A stretch of 64,000 bases of DNA from assembly GCA_965211995.1 (NCBI GenBank), contig OZ243040.1, positions 744,001-808,000 on the forward strand. The letters run 5' to 3'. Below are positions 33,774 to 44,057 of this stretch, in pieces. The first letter of the stretch is position 1, and every line of letters starts with the position of its first letter. Below the pieces are notes generated by a model. The model worked only from the letters and a program-made list of their open reading frames with translations. It searched no databases and was not told the origin of the DNA. This DNA comes from CAYFZO01 sp965211995 (lineage in GTDB: Bacteria > Pseudomonadota > Gammaproteobacteria > Poriferisulfidales > Oxydemutatoraceae). Position numbers and translations under genes: made by a program.

Positions 33774-34807
33774 CAACGGCGCGTCTGCGGCGCTCCGCGC
33801 TCGCGCTCATCGCCGCGGCAACGATCGCGGTCTTCGTTCTCGCAGCGTGCATCGGCGCGGTGCTGTTCTCCCCCGGTGAACTGTTCGCGATCATCGCTTT
33901 CGTGCTCGGCGTCACCGACGGCTGCGATTGCGACCCGGTGCACGCGACGATCTGGCTGTCGCTGCGGCTGCCGCGCCTGCTGCTCGCGATGCTTGCCGGG
34001 GCGGCGCTGGCCGCGGGCGGCGTGGTGATGCAGGGACTGTTCCGCAACCCGCTCGCCGACCCGTCGCTGATCGGCGTCTCGTCGGGCGGGGCGGTCGCCG
34101 CGGTCGCGGTGATCGTGCTCGGCGCGCCCGCGGCCGGGTTCGCCGGGCTTTCACTGCTGCCGGTTGCCGCTTTCGCCGGCAGTTTCGCGACGATGCTCGC
34201 GGCCTACCGCCTGGCGCGGCGTGCCGGGCGCGCGGACATGACTTCGCTGCTGCTCGCGGGGATTGCGTTCAACGCGCTCGCGACCGCCGCGCTCGGACTG
34301 CTCACGTTGATCTCCTCGCAGCAGGCTTTGCGCAGTTTCACGTTCTGGTTGCTCGGCGGTTTCGGCAACGCCGATTGGGCGCAGGTTGCGTCCGCCGCGG
34401 CGTTCATCACGCCGGCGCTGGCGGTGATGCTGGCGTCGGCGCGGGCCCTGAACGTGCTGGCGCTCGGTGAGCGCGACGCAATCTGGCTCGGCCTCGCGGT
34501 CGAGCGCTGGAAATTCCTGCTGCTCGCGACGGTCGCGCTCGGCGTCGGCGCGACGGTCGCGCTCGCCGGCATCATCGGTTTCGTCGGTCTCGTGGCGCCG
34601 CATCTCTTGCGCTTCATCGTCGGCCCGGACCACCGGCTGCTGCTGCCGTGCTCGGTGCTGCTCGGCGCGCTGATCGTGCTGCTCGCCGACCTGATCGCGC
34701 GCAGCGTGATCCTGCCGTCCGAATTGCCGGTCGGCATCCTGACCGCCTTGCTCGGGGTGCCGCTGTTTTTGCTATTGGTGTCAAAACGCCGCGAGACCGC
34801 GGCGTGA
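33770..34807 (+). CDS. hmuU: FecCD-family ABC permease, heme/iron type (HmuU-like)
   Basis: The protein is a multi-pass permease of the BtuC/FecCD family. Motifs are LRLPRLLLAMLAGAALAAGGVVMQGLFRNPLADP with IGVSSGGA, and LAGIIGFVGLVAPHLLRF near the end; about ten membrane segments are expected. The first membrane helix (RLRRSALALIAAATIAVFVL) is encoded upstream of the first canonical start, GTG at 33860. The only candidate that includes it is CTG at 33770, which overlaps the ferredoxin stop and follows AGGGGG. I annotate from there; the minimal version is 33860-34807. The heme assignment rests mainly on the ATPase partner. Confidence 0.85.
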   Translation: MTTARLRRSALALIAAATIAVFVLAACIGAVLFSPGELFAIIAFVLGVTDGCDCDPVHATIWLSLRLPRLLLAMLAGAALAAGGVVMQGLFRNPLADPSLIGVSSGGAVAAVAVIVLGAPAAGFAGLSLLPVAAFAGSFATMLAAYRLARRAGRADMTSLLLAGIAFNALATAALGLLTLISSQQALRSFTFWLLGGFGNADWAQVASAAAFITPALAVMLASARALNVLALGERDAIWLGLAVERWKFLLLATVALGVGATVALAGIIGFVGLVAPHLLRFIVGPDHRLLLPCSVLLGALIVLLADLIARSVILPSELPVGILTALLGVPLFLLLVSKRRETAA

Positions 34808-35595
34808 GTTTGCAGGCGCATCAGGTGGCATACGCCGTGGATGGGCGGTGCTTGATCGCGCGCTTTGATCTGACGGTGACCGCCGGGGAGATCCTGATGC
34901 TCGCGGGCGACAACGGCGCCGGTAAATCCACCTTGCTGAGTCTGCTCGCGGGCTGTCCGCCGCCGCACGCGGGCGAGGTCACGCTCGAGTCGCGCCCGCT
35001 TGCGGCGTGGCCGGCGTCGGAATTGGCCGCACGCCGCGCGATCCTGCCGCAGTCGCCGTCGCTTGCGTTCGACTTTCCGGTGTCCGAGGTCGTCAAACTT
35101 GGTGCCTTGCCGCACGCGGTGCGCGCGGATGAACTGGAGCGGCGCGCGCGTGAAGTGATGCAATGGATGGACGTTGCGCACCTCGCGGAGCGGGGGTGCT
35201 TCAGTCTGTCGGGCGGAGAACGTCAGCGCGTTCATCTGGCGCGGGTGCTGCTGCAGATCCGTCTCGCTTCAGCCGGGAGGCGTTATCTGCTGCTCGACGA
35301 GCCGCTCGCGGCGCTGGACCTGGCGCATCAGTACGCGCTGATGAATTGTCTGCGCCGCCTGGCGGGGTCGCGGCAACGGTCGGGGGAAGCGAGCGTCGGC
35401 GTCGTGCTGGTGACGCACGACCTCAATATCGCGTTGCGCTACGCCGACCGGATGTGCCTGCTCAAGGCGGGGCGCCGCCATGCGGCGGGTGGAACCGCCG
35501 AGGTTTTAACGCCTGCGAACATTCGCGCGGTCTTCGGCGTTGACGCGGAAGTCACGCGGCGGGCCGTGATAACGCGCCCCGTCGCGGATGAATAA
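34804..35595 (+). CDS. hmuV: heme ABC importer ATP-binding protein (HmuV-like)
   Basis: This 263-residue ATPase powers the permease encoded upstream. It has Walker A GDNGAGKST (about residue 37), the HmuV-like stretch LAARRAILPQSPSLAFDFPVSEVVKLG, signature LSGGERQRVHLARVLLQ, Walker B YLLLDEPLAALD and switch VLVTHD. The stretch around the Q-loop is more like HmuV than BtuD or FecE. The GTG start overlaps the permease stop. No periplasmic binding protein gene (HmuT) is next to it, nor a TonB-dependent receptor in the window. Confidence 0.88.
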   Translation: MSLQAHQVAYAVDGRCLIARFDLTVTAGEILMLAGDNGAGKSTLLSLLAGCPPPHAGEVTLESRPLAAWPASELAARRAILPQSPSLAFDFPVSEVVKLGALPHAVRADELERRAREVMQWMDVAHLAERGCFSLSGGERQRVHLARVLLQIRLASAGRRYLLLDEPLAALDLAHQYALMNCLRRLAGSRQRSGEASVGVVLVTHDLNIALRYADRMCLLKAGRRHAAGGTAEVLTPANIRAVFGVDAEVTRRAVITRPVADE

Positions 35596-35630
35596 CGCGG
35601 TTGCATGGATCAGGAACATAAGGCGCTCGC

Positions 35631-35783
35631 GGATTGCAAGTTTGAAGTGCGGCGTTGGCCCGTCATTCGCCGGCGCCCGCCCGCATCGTCTTCGGTATTT
35701 CCCCGCCGTGCGAACTGCGCCCGGCCGACTCCCCCCTCAAGGGCGGGGCGATTTTCAGCGGCTTGCCGTTCTTTCTTTTACCG
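35631..35783 (+). repeat. interspersed repeat, copy A
   Basis: This copy begins GGATTGCAAGTTTGAAGTGC and continues with conserved blocks GCCCGCATCGTCTT, GTATTTCC, CCCGGCCGACTCC and GATTTTCAGCGGCTTGC. It aligns end to end with copy B read on the other strand, and partly with copies C and D. It starts 36 bases after the hmuV stop. There are no terminal inverted repeats and no coding content. Confidence 0.75.
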
Positions 35784-36403
35784 CAATTCAGGCCGGAAGC
35801 CGGTCTCCGCCGAATCGTCTTGAAAGACTTATAAATCAAATAGATAATCTACCGTAGCGGAGGGGTTTTAGCGCCTCGTCCGGATCGGGCGGAGTGGAGG
35901 AATGAATGACTCTGCACAACACCGGATCAACGTGCTGCACTATCCAATGACATTCATCCCCCGTTCGAGGACGGCGCAACGAGTTCCCGCACCGCCCGTC
36001 GCGGCAACGCGGCATTGACCTCCCGCTCGAGGACGCCGCAACGCCAACGCCGAGTGCCGGATGTTATGGGCTCCCGTACTGTGCCTCGTTGCGCGTTTGA
36101 TTTCAGGTAAACTGCGTTGCGGTTCCGCGCTTTGGCGCGGGCGGAATGAAACCGGCGGTCAACCCCATTTCTCACCGGGCCGCGCATCGGGCAGCCGAGC
36201 AATTCTGTCAGCAGATGATCGGGCAAACGCCGGCTTTATCGGTTGCGCAAACCTGAAGCGATTGAAGCCGGACGAGCAGCCCCAGCGAGCCAATGCCGAC
36301 CTCATTGATCTCATCAACCATGCCTGCCGCGCCCGCGCCGGTCTTTGCTCCGACGCGCGGTTGGCGCACTGCTCGGCAAGGGGTCAACGGCCAGCCCGAA
36401 GGG

Positions 36404-36556
36404 CGGCAAAGAGAAGCCGAGCAAGCCGCTGAAAACCACCGCGCGCTTGCGGAGGAGTCAGCCGGGTGCGGCCCCGCCGGCTGGAGGAAATACAAAAGAC
36501 GACGCGGGCGGCCGCCGGAGGACGGCGGGCCGGCGCCGCGCTTCAGGCTTGAATCC
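36404..36556 (-). repeat. interspersed repeat, copy B
   Basis: Read on the minus strand from 36556 it begins GGATTCAAGCCTGAAGCGCG. It then shares GCCCGCGTCGTCTT, GTATTTCC, CCCGGCTGACTCC and GGTTTTCAGCGGCTTGC with copy A, at about two thirds to three quarters identity by eye. It lies just upstream of the M23 peptidase signal peptide and may have replaced its original 5' region. Confidence 0.75.
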
Positions 36557-36592
36557 GGCGGGACGCGGGCCGGATGCTGCGCATGGCTGCTG

Positions 36593-37405
36593 ATGGCGCC
36601 GCTGGCGTGCGTCGCCGCGCCGCTCGATCTGCACGGAGAATTGGTGCAGGGCGGTCTTGTGCACGGGCAGACCGTGCCGGCGGCCGCGGTGTTTTTCGAC
36701 GGGCGGAGGCTGCGTGTGTCGCCGCAGGGGGTTTTCGTCTTCGGCTTCGGACGCGACGCGCCGTCACGCAAGGTCTTGCGTATCGAGCCGTCGGCCACCG
36801 GCGCCGGGGCGCTGAACCGGACGCTCGAGGTTCGCTCGCGCGAGTATGCCATTCAGCGGATTGACCGGCTCGACGCCCGCAAGGTCAATCCGCAGCCGCA
36901 GGATTTGGAACGCATCCGCAAGGAAGGCGCGCAAATCGCGCGTGTGCGTCTGCGCGACGACGCACGGACGGATTTCCTCGGAGGTTTTTCGTGGCCGCTG
37001 CACGGCGTTATCACCGGCGTGTACGGCAGCCGGCGCATTCTGAACGGGCAGCCGCGGCGGCCGCACTTCGGCGTTGATATCGCGTGCCGGGCGGGGACGC
37101 CGATAACGGCGCCGGCGGCGGGGGTCGCGACGTTCGTGCACGGCGATATGTTTTTTTCCGGTGCGACGCTGGTGCTCGACCACGGCCACGGCGTGTCTTC
37201 GACTTTTCTGCACTTGCAACGGGTTCTGGTCGCCGAGCAAGAGCGCGTCGAGCGCGGACAGGTGATCGCCGAAGTCGGCGCGAGCGGGCGCGTGACCGGC
37301 GCCCATCTTGATTGGCGCGTCAATTGGTTTGGAGAACGGCTGGATCCGGCGTTGCTGACGGGCGAGATGCCTGAGCCTTCTCCGGAATGTAAAAAACAGG
37401 AATAG
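36593..37405 (+). CDS. M23-family peptidase (LytM/EnvC-like), secreted
   Basis: The C-terminal half is a zinc metallopeptidase of the lysostaphin type: PHFGVDIACRAGTPITAPAAG holds the H-x3-D ligands, and GHGVSSTFLHL and TGAHLDWRVNW supply the remaining histidines. The N-terminal half (VFFDGRRLRVSPQGVFVFGFGRDA, IQRIDRLDARKVNPQP) matches the domain often found in front of proteobacterial M23 peptidases. It probably cuts peptidoglycan cross-links in the periplasm. The start is uncertain: the ATG at 36593 gives only a short signal peptide, and the hydrophobic stretch CCAWLLMAPLACVAA begins just upstream, where no canonical start exists before repeat B. Confidence 0.85.
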   Translation: MAPLACVAAPLDLHGELVQGGLVHGQTVPAAAVFFDGRRLRVSPQGVFVFGFGRDAPSRKVLRIEPSATGAGALNRTLEVRSREYAIQRIDRLDARKVNPQPQDLERIRKEGAQIARVRLRDDARTDFLGGFSWPLHGVITGVYGSRRILNGQPRRPHFGVDIACRAGTPITAPAAGVATFVHGDMFFSGATLVLDHGHGVSSTFLHLQRVLVAEQERVERGQVIAEVGASGRVTGAHLDWRVNWFGERLDPALLTGEMPEPSPECKKQE

Positions 37406-37712
37406 GGGCCGGCCTTGAAGACGTGCGGATTGGCCCGCCGCGTGGCCCCGAATTCCTTGCTTCCAAACGACGCGGAGCCGGCTGGATCCGGCGGCCTTCC
37501 GCCGGGCACCGGCCGCGTCATGCCGGCCCGAAGGCCGGATGGCCAATCTGAAGCGCGGCTGAAGCGCGGCATTTGCTCATCACCCCCTGATGCCCGCCCG
37601 CGCCGTCTTTCGTATTGCATTCCACCGGCCGGGTTGCGAAAGAGGCAAGCGCAAACGGCGGTTATATAATGGCCCCGACGAGGCAGCGGGGAAGACCGCG
37701 GGACGCAAAGCG
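37406..37712. other. intergenic region between the M23 peptidase and clpS
   Basis: About 300 bases without a gene. It contains repeat copy C (37542-37638). A TATAAT at 37665-37670 lies 43 bases before the clpS ATG and could be its -10 box, although no good -35 is visible. Another GC-rich block near 37480-37540 holds the palindrome-like run CCGGCCCGAAGGCCGG. Confidence 0.5.
37542..37638 (+). repeat. interspersed repeat, copy C (partial)
   Basis: It shares GCCAATCTGAAGCGCGG, GCCCGCCCGCGCCGTCTT and CGTATT with copies A and B, then departs after CCGGCCGGGTTGC. The block CTGAAGCGCGG is duplicated in tandem at 37548-37569. It is shorter than A and B and ends before the CAGCGGCTTGC block. Confidence 0.6.
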
Positions 37713-38071
37713 ATGGCCGGCCAATTTCAATCGAAAGCACCGCTGGTGCGGTTGCGTGACGACGACGGCGTGCTCGACGTCGTCCATGCCCATCCGGAAG
37801 TCAAGCCGAAAATCAAAAAGCCGCGGATGTTCAAAGTGGTGCTGCTCAACGACGACTACACGCCGATGGACTTTGTGGTGCATATCCTGCAGCGGTTTTT
37901 CCATCTGCCCCGCGCAAGAGCCGATCACCTGATGCTTGAGATCCACACGACGGGCAGCGGCGTATGCGGGGTGTACTCGCGCGAGATCGCCGAAACCAGG
38001 GTCACGAACGTGAACGACTACTCGCGCACCCGCAAACACCCGCTGCTGTGTGTGATGGAGCCGGAGCGGCC

Positions 38072-38078
<7 letters not shown>
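37713..38078 (+). CDS. clpS: ATP-dependent Clp protease adaptor ClpS
   Basis: ClpS binds N-degron substrates and hands them to ClpA, encoded next. The 121 residues have a disordered N-terminal tail, then the core PRMFKVVLLNDDYTPMDFVVHIL with the NDDYTPM substrate pocket, HLMLEIHTTGSGVCGVYSREIAETR, and a C-terminal segment that contacts ClpA. I placed the start at the ATG at 37713; sequence upstream in the same frame runs through repeat C. It overlaps clpA by 7 bases. Confidence 0.94.
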
Positions 38079-40378
<2,300 letters not shown>

Positions 40379-40408
40379 GTTCCGTTATGAGCGCAGCGGC
40401 GACGCCGG

Positions 40409-40627
40409 TTATCTTGAGCGGTAGATGATGCGTCCCTTGGTCAGGTCGTAAGGCGTCATTTCGATCGTGACCTTGTCGCCCTGAAGAATGCGGATATAGT
40501 GCTTGCGCATACGCCCGGAGATATGCACGGTGATCACGTGGCCGTTCTCGAGCTTCACGCGAAACATCGTGTTCGGGAGCGTCTCGATGATGACGCCCTC
40601 CATCGTGAAATGTTCGCTTTTTGCCAT
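40409..40627 (-). CDS. infA: translation initiation factor IF-1
   Basis: IF-1 is a 72-residue OB-fold protein that blocks the ribosomal A site during initiation. The sequence is near-canonical: MEGVIIETLPNTMFRVKLEN, GHVITVHISGRMRKHYIRIL and GDKVTIEMTPYDLTKGRI, ending in IIYRSR. clpS-clpA-infA (convergent) is the arrangement seen in E. coli. Its promoter lies in the gap to fabD. Confidence 0.97.
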   Translation of the reverse strand: MAKSEHFTMEGVIIETLPNTMFRVKLENGHVITVHISGRMRKHYIRILQGDKVTIEMTPYDLTKGRIIYRSR

Positions 40628-40646
40628 ATAAATTTCGGAAACTGTC

Positions 40647-40689
40647 TTGCAGCAAAGCGCAATTATCATTAAATGCGCGCATAACTCAA
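40647..40689. promoter_or_regulatory. overlapping divergent promoters for infA and fabD
   Basis: Minus strand, towards infA: -35 TTGAGT (40684-40689) and -10 GATAAT (40662-40667), spacer 16. Plus strand, towards fabD: -35 TTGCAG (40647-40652) and -10 TAAATG (40670-40675), spacer 17. The two overlap, so RNA polymerase bound at one would block the other. The infA promoter is the better match. Confidence 0.5.
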
Positions 40690-40744
40690 GCCGCGCCGTC
40701 CGGCGGGTGCGCGCCGCAGCCCGGCCAAAGACCGGAGAATCCGG

Positions 40745-41683
40745 ATGAGTTTCGCATTTTTGTTCCCGGGACAGGGCTCCCAGACCGTCGGGATGTTCGC
40801 CGCCTACGCGGAAAAGCACAAGGAAATCAAACAGGCTTACGCGCAAGCCTCGGCGGTGTTGGCGCAGGATCTGTTCAAGTTGGTCAGCGCGGGGCCGGAG
40901 GCGGAATTGAACCTGACGGTCAATACGCAGCCGGCGATGCTGGCGGCGGGCGTCGGCGTCTGGCGCGCGTGGAAATCGCTGACCGGCGCAGCCCCCGGCG
41001 TGGTCAGTGGGCACAGCCTCGGGGAATACTCGGCGCTGACCTGCGCCGGGGTGTTCGAGTTCGAGGACGCGGTCCGGGTCGTGCGCAAGCGCGCGGAGTT
41101 GATGCAGGCGGCGGTGCCCGCCGCGCACGGCGCGATGGCGGTGGTGATCGGGCTGGACGCCGGGCGCGTCGCCGACCTGTGCGCCGCGGCGAGCGCGGGC
41201 GAGATTGTCGAGGCGGTCAACTTCAACACCGACACGCAGATCGTCGTCGCCGGTCACGCCGCCGCGGTCGAGCGTCTGAGCAAACTCGCGCCGGGCGCCG
41301 GTGCGCGCCGCTGCGTGGCGTTGCCGATCAGCGTGCCGGCACATTCGTCGCTGATGAAAGACGCCGCACGGGCGTTCGCCGAGTTCCTGTCGCAGGTGCC
41401 GATGCACGAGCCCGCGGTGCGGGTGCTGCACAATACCGACGTCGAGGCTCACGCCGGCGTCGGCGAGATACGCGCGGCGCTGGTCGCGCAACTGCATACG
41501 CCCGTGCGCTGGCTCGAGATCGTCAGGCGTCTGAGCGGCGGCGAAGGCGTGCGTACCGTGATCGAGGTCGGCCCGGGGCGCGTGCTCACCGGCTTGAACC
41601 GCCGCATTGATAAAACCTTGAGTGCGTTCAGCACCGACACGCCGGAAAGTCTCGCCGCCGCAGTGAACGAGGTAACGGCCTGA
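40745..41683 (+). CDS. fabD: malonyl-CoA:ACP transacylase FabD
   Basis: FabD moves malonyl from CoA to ACP, supplying extender units for fatty acid synthesis. The 312 residues show FAFLFPGQGSQTVGM at the start, TQPAMLAAGVG, the nucleophile serine in SGHSLGEYSAL, RRCVALPISVPAHSSLM with the catalytic histidine, and VRTVIEVGPGRVLTGL. The length is normal. The stop overlaps the fabG start (TGATG). Unlike in E. coli, plsX and fabH do not precede it. Confidence 0.97.
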   Translation: MSFAFLFPGQGSQTVGMFAAYAEKHKEIKQAYAQASAVLAQDLFKLVSAGPEAELNLTVNTQPAMLAAGVGVWRAWKSLTGAAPGVVSGHSLGEYSALTCAGVFEFEDAVRVVRKRAELMQAAVPAAHGAMAVVIGLDAGRVADLCAAASAGEIVEAVNFNTDTQIVVAGHAAAVERLSKLAPGAGARRCVALPISVPAHSSLMKDAARAFAEFLSQVPMHEPAVRVLHNTDVEAHAGVGEIRAALVAQLHTPVRWLEIVRRLSGGEGVRTVIEVGPGRVLTGLNRRIDKTLSAFSTDTPESLAAAVNEVTA

Positions 41684-42429
41684 TGGAAAAGAATCTGCAA
41701 GGAAAAAAAGCGCTGGTCACCGGCGCGTCGCGCGGGATCGGCCGCGCGGTCGCGCTGGCGCTCGGCGCGCACGGCGCCGAAGTGTACGGCACCGCGACGA
41801 CCGCGGCGGGCGCCGCCGGCATCGGCGCCGCGCTCACCGGCGCGGGCGTCGCCGGTGCGGGCCTGGTCCTCGACTTCACGTCGCCCGGCGCGGTGAAAGC
41901 CCTGACCGCGGAGTTGGAGCGGCGCGCGGCGATGCCCGACGTGTTGGTCAACAATGCCGGCATCACCCGCGACGCTTTGCTGTTGCGCCTGAGCGAGGAG
42001 GATTGGGACGCGGTGATCGAGGTCAACCTCAAGTCGGTGTACCGGCTCAGCCAGGCCTGCGTGCGCAAAATGAGCAAGGCGAGATGGGGCCGGATCATCA
42101 ACGTCACTTCGATCTCAGGCTTGATGGGCAACGCCGGGCAGTGCAACTACGCCGCGGCCAAAGCCGGCGTCGTCGGTTTCACCAAAAGCCTCGCCCGCGA
42201 ACTCGCGGCGCGCGGCGTCACCGTCAACTGCGTCGCGCCGGGGTTTATTGACACCGACATGACCCGCGCCTTGTCCGACGAGCAGCGCCGCGCCCTGAAC
42301 GGGCAGATCCCGGTCAAGCGCTTCGGTGCGCCCGCAGAAGTCGCGCACGCGGTTGTGATGCTCGCCGACCACGCCGCCGCCTACATCACCGGTGAGACGG
42401 TGTGCGTCAGCGGCGGGTTATCCATCTGA
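41683..42429 (+). CDS. fabG: 3-oxoacyl-[ACP] reductase FabG
   Basis: FabG reduces 3-oxoacyl-ACP with NADPH. The 248-residue short-chain dehydrogenase has the cofactor motif ALVTGASRGIGRAVAL, VNNAGITRDALLLRLSEEDWD, the catalytic triad region INVTSISGLMGNAGQCNYAAAKAG (Ser, Tyr-x3-Lys) and VAPGFIDTDMT. Substrate selectivity matches a true FabG by context, between fabD and acpP. Confidence 0.97.
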   Translation: MEKNLQGKKALVTGASRGIGRAVALALGAHGAEVYGTATTAAGAAGIGAALTGAGVAGAGLVLDFTSPGAVKALTAELERRAAMPDVLVNNAGITRDALLLRLSEEDWDAVIEVNLKSVYRLSQACVRKMSKARWGRIINVTSISGLMGNAGQCNYAAAKAGVVGFTKSLARELAARGVTVNCVAPGFIDTDMTRALSDEQRRALNGQIPVKRFGAPAEVAHAVVMLADHAAAYITGETVCVSGGLSI

Positions 42430-42468
42430 TTCCGGCGTGATTTCGGCGGTGTCCGCCGCGCTGAAATC

Positions 42469-42477
42469 TGCTAAAAT
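42469..42477 (+). promoter_or_regulatory. candidate extended -10 promoter for acpP
   Basis: TGC TAAAAT at 42469-42477 forms an extended -10 element in the 106-base gap between fabG and acpP; the -35 position is weak. A separate promoter for acpP is expected because ACP is needed in much larger amounts than FabD or FabG. Confidence 0.5.
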
Positions 42478-42535
42478 CGCGGCTTCCAATCACCCCCGCG
42501 TTCACTCAATCCAGCCATAACGGAGACCTGCAACC

Positions 42536-42772
42536 ATGAGCGGAATAGAAGATAAAGTGCGAAAGATTATCGTCGAGCAACTTGGCGTCGAGGAAAGCCA
42601 GGTCAAGGACGATGCTTCGTTTGTCGAGGACTTAGGCGCGGATTCCCTCGATACCGTCGAATTGGTGATGACGCTTGAAGAGGAATTTGAATGTGAAATT
42701 CCCGACGAAGAGGCCGAGAAGATAACCACGGTAAAGCAGGCGATAGACTACGTGAAAAATCACGCCAACTGA
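42536..42772 (+). CDS. acpP: acyl carrier protein
   Basis: AcpP carries growing acyl chains on a phosphopantetheine arm attached by AcpS (1065-1445). The 78-residue acidic four-helix protein has the modified serine at Ser37 in LGADSLDTVELVM, and the conserved FECEIPDEEAEKITTVKQAIDYV. AACGGAGA at 42521-42528 serves as the ribosome binding site. fabF follows after 43 bases. Confidence 0.98.
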   Translation: MSGIEDKVRKIIVEQLGVEESQVKDDASFVEDLGADSLDTVELVMTLEEEFECEIPDEEAEKITTVKQAIDYVKNHAN

Positions 42773-42815
42773 CCGCCGACCGCAGCCTCGGCAGGAGTCT
42801 TCCGGAGGCCGTACC

Positions 42816-44057
42816 TTGAAACAACGCAAAATCGTCGTCACCGGACTCGGGGCGGTCTGTCCCGTCGGTGCAACCGTCGCGGCGGCGTGGCGCGCGGTGG
42901 TCGCGGGGCACAGCGGCATCCGCAAGATCACCGCGTTCGATGCGTCCGCACTGCCGGTGCGGATCTCCGGGTCGGTGATTGATTTCAACGCCGACGACTA
43001 CGTCGCGCCGAAAGAGCGCAAGAAGATGGACACGTTCATCTGCTACGGCATCGGCGCCGCGGTGCAGGCGCTGGGCGACGCCGGCCTCGAGATTACCGAC
43101 GCGAACGCCGAACGGGTCGGGATCGCGATCGGCTCGGGCATCGGCGGCCTGCCGATGATCGAAGCCAACCATCAGAAATACCTGGACGGCGGCGCACGCA
43201 AGATCTCGCCGTTCTTCGTGCCGGGCAGCATCATCAACATGATCGCCGGCAACCTCTCAATTATGCACGGCATCAAAGGTCCGAGCGTTTCGATGGTTTC
43301 GGCGTGCTCGACCGGCACCCACAACATCGGCTACGCGGCGCGCATGATTGCCTGCGGCGACGCCGATGCGATGCTCGCGGGCGGTGCCGAGATGGCGACC
43401 TCGCCGCTCGGCGTCGGCGGTTTCGCGGCGGCGCGCGCACTATGTGATTCACACAACGACGACCCCGAGAAAGCGAGCCGTCCGTGGGATCTGAACCGCA
43501 ACGGCTTCGTGCTCGGCGACGGGGCGGGCGTGCTGGTGCTCGAGGACTACGCGCACGCGCGCGCGCGCGGCGCCGAGATCTACTGCGAACTCGCGGGCTT
43601 CGGCGTGTCGAGCGACGCGCACCACATCACCCAGCCGAGTCCCGGCGGCGAAGGCCCCGCGCGTTGCATGAACAACGCGCTCGCCGACGCGGGTGCAGCG
43701 CCTTCCGAGGTGGATTACATCAACGCGCACGGCACTTCGACGCCGTTCGGCGACAAGGCTGAAACCGACGCAGTCAAAAAAGTCTTCGGCGCCGGCGCGG
43801 GCAAACTCGCGATCAGTTCCTCCAAGTCCATGATCGGGCACCTGCTCGGCGCGGCGGGCGGCGTCGAGGCGGTGTTCTCGGTGATGACCCTGCGCGAGCA
43901 GACGATTCACCCGACCATCAACCTCGACACACCGGACCCCGGGTGCGACCTCGATTACGTCCCCGGTGAATCTCGTCAAAGCAAGGTCGGGCTGGTGCTG
44001 TCCAACTCCTTCGGTTTCGGCGGCACCAATGCGACGCTGGCTTTCCGTGCGCTGTGA
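42816..44057 (+). CDS. fabF: 3-oxoacyl-[ACP] synthase II FabF
   Basis: FabF condenses malonyl-ACP with acyl-ACP, including the step that sets the unsaturated fatty acid ratio. The 413-residue thiolase-fold enzyme has the catalytic cysteine in VSMVSACSTGTHNIGYAARMI and histidines in NAHGTSTPFGDKAE and SSSKSMIGHLLGAAGG. It ends GLVLSNSFGFGGTNATLAFR. The start is a TTG at 42816 following CGGAGG at 42802-42807, which gives the family N-terminus KQRKIVVTGLGAVCPVG. Confidence 0.97.
   Translation: MKQRKIVVTGLGAVCPVGATVAAAWRAVVAGHSGIRKITAFDASALPVRISGSVIDFNADDYVAPKERKKMDTFICYGIGAAVQALGDAGLEITDANAERVGIAIGSGIGGLPMIEANHQKYLDGGARKISPFFVPGSIINMIAGNLSIMHGIKGPSVSMVSACSTGTHNIGYAARMIACGDADAMLAGGAEMATSPLGVGGFAAARALCDSHNDDPEKASRPWDLNRNGFVLGDGAGVLVLEDYAHARARGAEIYCELAGFGVSSDAHHITQPSPGGEGPARCMNNALADAGAAPSEVDYINAHGTSTPFGDKAETDAVKKVFGAGAGKLAISSSKSMIGHLLGAAGGVEAVFSVMTLREQTIHPTINLDTPDPGCDLDYVPGESRQSKVGLVLSNSFGFGGTNATLAFRAL

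Larger units (their letters stand above)
35596..36592. other. repeat-rich intergenic region between hmuV and the M23 peptidase
   Basis: Nearly 1 kb with no convincing gene. It contains repeat copies A (35631-35783, plus) and B (36404-36556, minus) and a 62-bp-spaced direct repeat (CCGYTCGAGGACGSCGCAACG at 35961 and 36023). It also has a perfect 6-bp stem, CCGCGC/GCGCGG, near 36124-36140. Short frames through it have no family resemblance. Copy B abuts the start of the peptidase gene. Confidence 0.6.

Noticed and set aside
35588..35857. 89-residue frame starting inside the hmuV end
   Set aside because: It runs through repeat copy A, has no family resemblance, and other copies of the repeat do not keep the frame.
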